Positions 46,701 to 55,700 of a stretch of DNA of 64,000 nt are shown here, piece by piece. The DNA is taken from positions 360,001-424,000 of the forward strand of contig JAJGOT010000475.1 in assembly GCA_022457155.1 (NCBI GenBank), given 5' to 3'. Position 1 is the stretch's first letter, and each line of letters begins with the position of its first letter. The notes under the pieces are model-generated. The model worked only from the letters and a program-made list of their open reading frames with translations. It searched no databases and had not been told where the DNA came from. The translations under genes and the position numbers were made by a program. This stretch comes from Cladopsammia gracilis (taxonomy: Eukaryota; Cnidaria; Anthozoa; Scleractinia; Dendrophylliidae).

Positions 46701-49700
46701 CTTTGATGAAGTTCCCCAAATACAATATCTTTTAAAACTTGCGTGTTGTGCGATTGGGTCTCAAATTACTTTAAACCTTAAAAAAATTCGACTTAATGCA
46801 CCTTGGACCTTAACTTTTTAGCGGTTTTTGAGTCTAGACCAATGAGATCACTAGTTGAAACAATGAAAAAAGTTTACATTCTATCGTGCATTGCCGTTCA
46901 GCACTATCCTTCTTATGCGGATCATTACTTAATGCCTTGTCAACTTCAGTGGACTCTTAAAAATAAACCCTTCTGCTATAAAGTTGTACCATGTGACTGC
47001 AATTTCTTTTAGTAAAGTTTTTCAGAGAATACGATTGGCGCACTTTGCAAAAGTTTTTATATGAGACCATTATAAAGGCACATCTTGTTCAGGAGGCTAT
47101 CGGAGCAGCAGCTTGAAAAAACAAATATAGATGTGGAATACCAGGAGCCACAATCGGAGCCCCCGATTATGGCTCTTGGGTATGCTTATTTAGGTTTATA
47201 GTTTTGGCAGTTTGTTGACTTCCTTTTATCTCTTTAGTGTCCTGTGGTCGCATAAGCACAAGTGGAGAAGTGCCTCTTGCATATTCTGTCGGCTGTACTG
47301 GTGAGCTAAGAAAAATTAACTCTGTCCTGTATTTGAAAGAAATGACTGACATAAAACTAACACTCAGAAGGGTCTTAAAATAACTGAGGACGAAGGTGCT
47401 GCCTTTGCTATGACATCTGCAAATGGTTAGACCTTCACGTGGCTCGGATGACCACGTAGAAATGGCGGTCCCGTATCCGATGGGGACGTAAAAGAACCAC
47501 TGAGGACGTAACAAAACCCTGGCTGTGACCACCCTCAATGCCATACACTGTTCATGGGTGGGGTGGGGGAGACGAGATTGACAATGTACCGATAGCGGCT
47601 GCCTGAGGCGCCTTCATGAACTGACTTCCGATATCATTCTGGTAAGTGTATGTAAAAGCGCCATGAGACGCAAGTGATGTGTGTGCTATATAAGTCATCC
47701 ATTCATTCATTCAAAACCAATGGAAAAGAGAGGTCTCTATTTTTCAGCAACACTTTGAAAGGCTTCAAAATTGTTTCCAGTATCACATTTTTGTAATAGT
47801 TTAGCAATACAAAATGTCGAATAAAATGTCATGCGTTGAATAATATATTTCATTCTTGATGTCACCAGGTCCTCTTTGTTCCAATGTAAGGGATGTAGCT
47901 TTAGTATATGGTAGGTATCAACTTGTTGAATTCTTTGTCTTTTCATCGCAGATTGGTTTTCATATGTCTAAAATTTTGTGATAATATGGCAACCCGTACA
48001 TATTACGACCACATTTTTATGACCTGTTGGTGGTCGTATTAACGGGGTGGCGTTGTTAACGGAGTTTTTACATAAGAAGTTCGGGCCGGATTTTGAAGAA
48101 CGCTGCACGACAAATTTATTGGTCGTATTTGAAAAGTTTGTTTACACGATAAAATCTAGCCTGCGTAGTATTATTATTTTTTTTTTTTGGGGGGGGGAGG
48201 GGTGTGTGGGGGGGGGGGGGTGGGGGGTTTGAACGCCAACTCGTCCCCAGTATAGACGCGAATAGACGCGGAATGAGAGAAGCGCGTCCGAAGGGAGCGC
48301 GAGGGGTATAAATAAGAGATTGAGAGGCGACTGGGGAATAGTCAGGGGGCGAACGAGCGCTGAGTTAAACCGCGGACTGAGGCGAGTCAAAAGACTCGAC
48401 CAAGGAGTGCGGGAGTCAGGCTGGAAGGCGAAGGAGGAGGAGGGAGAGGGGGAGATGAAGCCCCCGATGTTTGCAGGCAAGATAAAATCAGAACTGTCTT
48501 CAGCCATTTACGTTTGATCTGCGTGTAATCGTGTAACATACCGCATATAGTAAATACATCGGTATTTTTGTTTGCATAACTATATTGCAAGTTGTCAGTT
48601 GGACGTTCAGAATTTTATATCTTGGCCATTTTCCCTTTTTGCAGCATATGTAGCTGGCAAAGACAAGGATGACCTGAAAAGTGAGTCTCTGTGTTAATTT
48701 TCTATAAATGACTGCTGTAAAATGACTCAAGGGAAGTTATAGCACCTTTCAAATTAAACGCCCGTTTACACCGGCGATTTTTAGTGCAATTTTTTTCGCA
48801 CTTTTCAATGCAATTTTTATCGCGTGTGTAAACTATCAGCGATTTCATTGCGATTTGGGCACGATCTATCGCTCGATGTCGTAGAGGTTTTGAACACGAT
48901 CGAAACAAACCTGATTCCATTTGGTTGCAGCAAATGTCGCACCGGAATCGCACAGAAATCGCGACTAATTTACACTTGCGACAAAGTTGCATTGGAGAGC
49001 GCGACAAAGCTCGCATCAAAATTTGCATTTCTAAACTGGCCTTATTAACACTCGTGACTAACAATGTTTTTTATGATACCAGCTCTTTGTCAACCAGACG
49101 TAACACTGGAAGGATTTGAAAACATCTCAACTCTTGATGGAATTACTCTCGGAATAGACTGGAAATACTTCAGGGTACTATAATTCTGTCTACCTTTCCA
49201 TGGCTATTACTGTGATATCATAGCTCAAAATTGTGTCTAAAAATGCACTTATTGCATCTCAGCGCATATTCATTTAAAAACATTTCCGAGGGCACATAAC
49301 CCTGGACACCCCTGGGAGATCTGGGAAACTAGGGGCCTTCGGCCATTCCGAACTTCTCCTCCAACAAGGACAAGCCCATTTCCGAATTGTTCGAGCCTCC
49401 AATCATTTCTGTAAGTGCATGAAAATCCAATGTGAGACCATTCAAATGAAAGCTATTTGAGCAGTACTTTCCTGTGGTACTGTTTATTATGCTGTTCAAG
49501 GTGGTTCTAACTTTTGAGTCTGTGGATGAAATCCTATAGTGTAACCATTCAAATGAAAGCTATTGAGCAGTACTTTCCTGTGGCTCTGTTTATTATGCTG
49601 TACAAGGTGGTTCTAACTTTTGAGTCGTGGATGAAATCCTAAAGTGTGACCATTCAAATGAAAGCTATTGAGCAGTACTTTCCTGTGGTGCTGGTTATAA

Positions 49701-52700
49701 TGCTGTACAAGGTGGTTCTAACTTTTGAGTCTGTGGATAAAATCTTCAAGTGTGACCATTGAGTTCAGTGGTTGTGCAATTTATATGCTAATTAATAACA
49801 TTTTCTTTCGTAGGATTGTGACCAAGAGGTTTATGAACAGTGCGAAAAAGGTGCTGTATTTCCTGTTAACTCCTGGTTAACTCCTTGTTGTGAACTGTCC
49901 GTTCATTCACAGTTCGTACACCATGTTATTTGTTTGCACAAGAGCAAACTAGTCCCCAGGGTCTTCTCAGTAGTTCTTGATTGCGTACCAATTTCCTGGC
50001 CGAGATAATTATTCAAAATGGCTCCAAAATGGCTCCTAAATGGATCATCGATTGATCGAACGAAAAATTCAGAAATCCATTCTTATGCGAACACAGGAAA
50101 CTCACAAGGTCACTGGATGACCACCAGGTTAGAATACGTTCTCCTTCGTCGAACGCGACTTAAAATAGCACTAAAGTAATTAATCTATGGTGTTACATGC
50201 ATAGGAAATTCCTACAAACAGGAGCCCATATGTCTGCTACAAATAAATAAGTTTCTTAACTATAGGCAAAAGGTAAATAATTATTGATAAAAGATTATTG
50301 AAAAATCGTTGTTTTCCAACAGCTTTGAAGTATTTAGAGGATAAAGGAGCTTCTGTTGTAGCAATTCAGATCCCGGAGTTGCAGGTATCATTAATATGCT
50401 TACGTTTACAGATGTGTTTAATAAATTCCATTTTACTATGCTGTATTGTAAACACCTGCATATAAGAACAAATGGATTAAGAACACCAGGCTGAAATTTG
50501 GCCAACAAAGCCCCATTTCTATAAGAACAAGATCAGCATGAAAATTGTAACATGTTCTTATAAAATGGAAAAAGTGTCATAATTACAAAACACGTAAGTT
50601 TATGTTTGCTGTCAGATAACTACATAACTCCATCAGCTGTCAAGCTGTCTTATTGATTGTGTTCATTTGTTAATATAATCAAATTACAGAATAGTTATTT
50701 ATTTTATTTTCCTAAAATATGCTAATTATACCTCTAGCAACATGTTTTGGATAGTATTACTATATAAAAATTTAAGAACATTTTGAGGCTGATTTGTCAC
50801 TAAGCACCCGATAAATAAGAACTCAATCAGCCTGACCTCCGAAATCGTGTGTTCTTATATGCGGGTGTTTACTGTACTGTCTCTGTTGAACTGGAACCCT
50901 TAGGCTTAAATCACAAAAACTTCCCAATTCTTCCGTGCGCATTTGGTTAGTAAAAGCGCCATTTTCTACAAAAACAAACAAATAAAACAAAAGAAAACTT
51001 TATTAGACATATAAACTTAAATACAGTTGCCCTGCAAATTAGCAAAAACGTTATTCGAGGCCGGGAAAAGTCATGTAATTGAAAATAATAAAGGTAAGAC
51101 AATATAACAATACAGAAGCTGATCTGTAGAGTTACAGATTATTTTAAAACTTTAAATAAAATCATGATATTGGTGGCAGACACGGGAAATAAATGAAATA
51201 TGTTTCGTAAATTAAAAGACGCACGACTTTAACCAATCAGAGAGCTTCTTTAACCAACCAGAAAGCGCGTTTAGCCGTTTACTTGAGGTGAGGTTATTTT
51301 GTGATCAATTCGCTGATGGTCAACGATCGCGGGCTCGTTGTCCTATCCGTCCTTCGCCAACCTCGTTCCCAGGGCCTTCTGCACTTCCAAAATGGCGGAG
51401 CCGGCATAGAAACTGGACTAGACTACGAGCAGTCCCTCTTTCCCAGCTTTGTTCGATGAGCGAGAAACGAACAAACATGGGCAAGCTGAAAATGGCCGCT
51501 GCGACATGTCCCTGCTACATGACCCCTCGTGTCTGCCCACCTTACAGTCAAAATACTCAGCGCGTTCCGCTTATTATTTGGGAATGACTTTCATTAATCG
51601 GGAACGGATTGCATTATTGAAATCAAAATTCAGGTTTTAAATCGATTATTGAAATCTTCCAACGGTAGCCTTATTCGAAATAACGAATGCTGATTGGTTT
51701 GTTATTGACATCAGGTGAATGTTCACGTGCAAAGCAGGCAACAGTTGGCGGCTTGACACATCTGACCTGTTTCTGTTCGCTCAACAAAAATTCATCACTG
51801 AGTATTTTTTTATACGTAAATAAGCTCTGCATTTACAAAACTCCGAAGAAGAATTCTTAAAATGGTAGTGTGCTGGTAGTGAAAGAGAAATTATACGCGA
51901 CAAAATGCTCCAGTATTTTTGGAGTATTTTGGCAGCCTTGTCCACGGGTTTCAACGCCAACGCCCACCCCGCCATTTTGAAAACAGAGAAGGCCCTGGGA
52001 ACGAGGTTGGTCGTACGCTGCCCTTCTCGTAATTATACACCAAAATGAAGAAACGTCGGGTGAAAAGCATGAACTATGAACGATGCGACCAAAAGGTTTA
52101 CTGCGAAATTGGGTAAATTAACCTTCGTCTGTAACAGAATACACCTTATATCAACACAAGATGCATGAATCATGCTCAAAAATGTCTCAAGCAAAGAAAA
52201 CATCTTGATTATCGAGAAATGAAATATTACTCAGCTTGCCAATGCTGCCTACCCATAATCCCATTCGGTCTCATCGTTCATGGTTTATGCTTTTCACGGG
52301 TCAACGCTTCTTCAATTTAGTGTAAGTTGGGGCTTCTGGTCTTAAATGTGGTTTCAAAGTAACGCCCCTAGCGGCCGGGAGCGATGAGAGGCGGCTGTAT
52401 TCGCAGGCTAGAACAAATGGTACCATGCAAAAGTACTGCTGAAGAGGTTTCACCATAGGATTTCATCCACAGACTCAAAAGTTAGAACAAATAGTACCAT
52501 GCAAACGTACTGCTGAAGAGGTTTCATTTGAATGGTCACACCATAGGATTTCATCCACAGACTCAAAAGTTAGAACAAATGGTACCATGCAAAAGTACTG
52601 CTGAAGAGGTTTCATTTGAATGGTCACACAATAGGATTTCATCCACAGACTCAAAAGTTAGAACTACATTATATATGTCTCCATAACTGACTCTGGGAGT

Positions 52701-55700
52701 GAAAACAGAACCGCAGTAATCTGCCGGTTTGTGTGGTGAAAGAAGACGTGGAAAATTCTGTTTCCTGTTCTTTTTTGTGCTTTCAGGAGACTTTAATAGC
52801 CCATGGTATTGCCATCACTTCGGAAATGGCGACTGGCGTGGAGGAAGAATATCATAAATACCACGGTGAAATGGTAAACATCTCAGAGTAATTTATTTAA
52901 AATGCAATGTTTTTGTGTGAATCGAAGGCTAAATAAGTGATTTCTAGAACATTTGCAGTCTGAAAACGTATACTTGAAAAAGTTCCACCCATCAAAATTG
53001 AGGGACACAGATGTACTGAGTGGTGTGTAGTCGATTTTATGCTTATGTCGGTGAATTTACCTTGAATTTAGACCCCTTGCACTCATATGGAAAACTAAAA
53101 GGGCAACTGTACGGCTGGTTAAGGATTGTTTGTGAGGAATGTACTAGCATTGTTCCAAAGAACCCTAACTCCGATATATACATTTACATTTACCAAAATG
53201 AGAGCAGTCCCTCTCTTCGAGGCTTATGTGCTCTGGTCGCGGTCAAGTTCTTAAAGTTCTTAATGCGTCAGCTAACAAACCCCACTCTTAAAAGAGTTAA
53301 TGTTAGGAGCCGTAGCCAACATGGCAGGCAAATTGTTCCATTGTTTTATAGTTCTAGATAGGAAGCTGTACTGAAGGTAAGTTTTCTTCTCGTTAGGTAT
53401 TCTACAGGATTTAGTGTTAGTATTTCTGGAGTATCTCGTAAGTGGTATAAGTTCTTTAGAGAAGTCTACTTCAACTAAGCTACTTACAATTTTGTAAAAC
53501 ATAATTAGTCTATTATCTGCTCTACGCTGAACCAGACTGCGCCAGCCAAGCTCATTCAGCATGGCGGTGACACATCTCGATCTTATTTTGGTTCTCTTGA
53601 GTAAAAGGATCCCATACGGTGGATGCGTACTCGATTTGTGGTCGAACAAGGGTCTTATATGCGTTGGCTTTAACGTGTTTCTGATGGATTTGTAGATTTC
53701 GTCTAAGAAAGCCTACAGATGAGTTAGCCTTCTTTACTATTGCGCATATATGTTCATTCTAGGAAAGCTTATGATGAATGGTGACACCAAGGTATATGGA
53801 CGACTTTTTTTAGAGCAAAGAGCAAAGAAATAAAAACATTCTATGTCGTTTCTGCCTCGAATCGCCCTGGATCAAACTCGAGTTATCCTGCAACTTGCTA
53901 CGTCACGCTATTTTGAGATTAGTTGCACGACGAATGTATCTTGTTTCAAAATGGTGATGCGTCGAAAGTTACAAGAAGTAGCACGAGCGGCGAAACTCTT
54001 CTCGCGGGGAAAATTATAAGAAATATATAGACAAATTCGGCTAACGCATTGTTGTACCAAATTCAAACCTTCTGGGAATAAGATTCTTTGTTCACAATAT
54101 TTCCATATAATTTCCATGTCAATGCTTCATTGATATGGAAATATGACGAACAAAGAGTCCTAATCCCAAAAGGTTTGAAATGGGTACAACAATGCGTTAG
54201 CCGAATTTGTCTATGAGGCGTGTAATACGAGAGACTCAGAGAAAAGCCTCTGGGACCCAGGGTATACCTTGATCAACTGTACATTTAGAGCAATTTTCAA
54301 TTGAGTGTCGTAAAACCAAAACCAAAGTAATCACTTGTCCAATCACAACAGTCGCAGACAATCTGATGAACCAATTAGAACTCGAAGTAAATACATGTAG
54401 CCGGCGCCAAGCGCGAAAACGCGTGCGAGCAAGTCGCGTCACATCACGATTGGTTTTGGTTCTACTTCTGATTGGTTGAGAAAGTGGCGCGAGATATTTT
54501 AGCCAATCACAAAGCGTGGCAATGCAAAACAACAACAACAACCACTAAATTACTTTCGACACAATTGAAAATCGCTCTAAAATGTAAAGTTTATTCCATC
54601 AGTGCTTTGTTGATTCTCAGAATCCCGAAACAGTGGCTAACATTGGCATCGGACGAATGTTTACTGCGCGAGACTATTTCCAGGTATAGTTCTTGTTTGT
54701 ATGTTTGTCTTTTCTATTGCATGGTAGCCACAATATTAAGATTGAAAGGATCTGTTTCTCGCCAGTTTTCTTTTTTTATTATTATAAATTACCTTGGGGT
54801 GGTAAATGGTTTTTCAAATAGTATTTTTACAATAACTGAAGTTATTCTCGCATGCTGATTGGTCAATTTTTATCATCAATAAGAGTACAGACACATAAGA
54901 TGTTAATTTATGCAAGATGTCATCCTGTCAATTTTTAAGCCAATTAAATTTCTTTATTGTTATCAGTTAGCCAATGACAAAGCGAGAAAACTTATTGACA
55001 ATGATTGCGTCAATTTGAATAAAACTCAGCAATTTGTCATGTTTACCTTGCGTCCACTCATCATTTCATCCGGTTTTTTATGATTTTGGCGTTTTTGTTA
55101 TTGTAAAAAAACAAATTGACTCAGTTTTTTATGCGTCTGTCCTCTTATTGATGATAAAATTCGTCATAACATTGTCAAAGTTTGCTGTGGATCCACAGCA
55201 CTTTGACAATGTTATGACGAATTTTATCATCAATAAGAGGACAGACGCATAAAAACCTGACGTCAATTTGTTAAATCTGTATCTATATAGGTCTCGCAAA
55301 ATTTTAGTCGAACGTCACTGGTCTTGTTTTTTGAGCGGTTTTCTACGTCTCGGAGTCTGGCTTTTTTCGTGAAAAAAGTCTCGGGCTTGCAGAAAAAATG
55401 CTTATCTCGCCGTCTCGCAGAGTTTCGCATTTACCATTCGCCATTACTCTGTATAGTTGTGCCCTGTATTATAAAACTGATTTAGTTCATTTTTAAAACA
55501 GTCCATGAAGCAACGAACAAGGTCAATGGGTTTCCTGAAAACAATTTTTGACGATGGTGTCGACTGTATTCTCACACCAGGTAATGTTACAGCACAAGTT
55601 TGTAACTGACTGTTTACAATCTCGATTTATGCTTATGCTTATGCTTAAAACCAGGCTTATGAGCTCGGAAAATAGGTGAATAATAGAAGGTGTTGGAGGG

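Noticed and set aside
47167..47544. Minus-strand 125-residue frame
   Set aside because: It overlaps exon 11 of the amidase on the opposite strand and repeat sequence; no domain.
51288..51587. 99-residue plus-strand frame
   Set aside because: It runs across the left end of the 654 bp TIR element and shows no family features.
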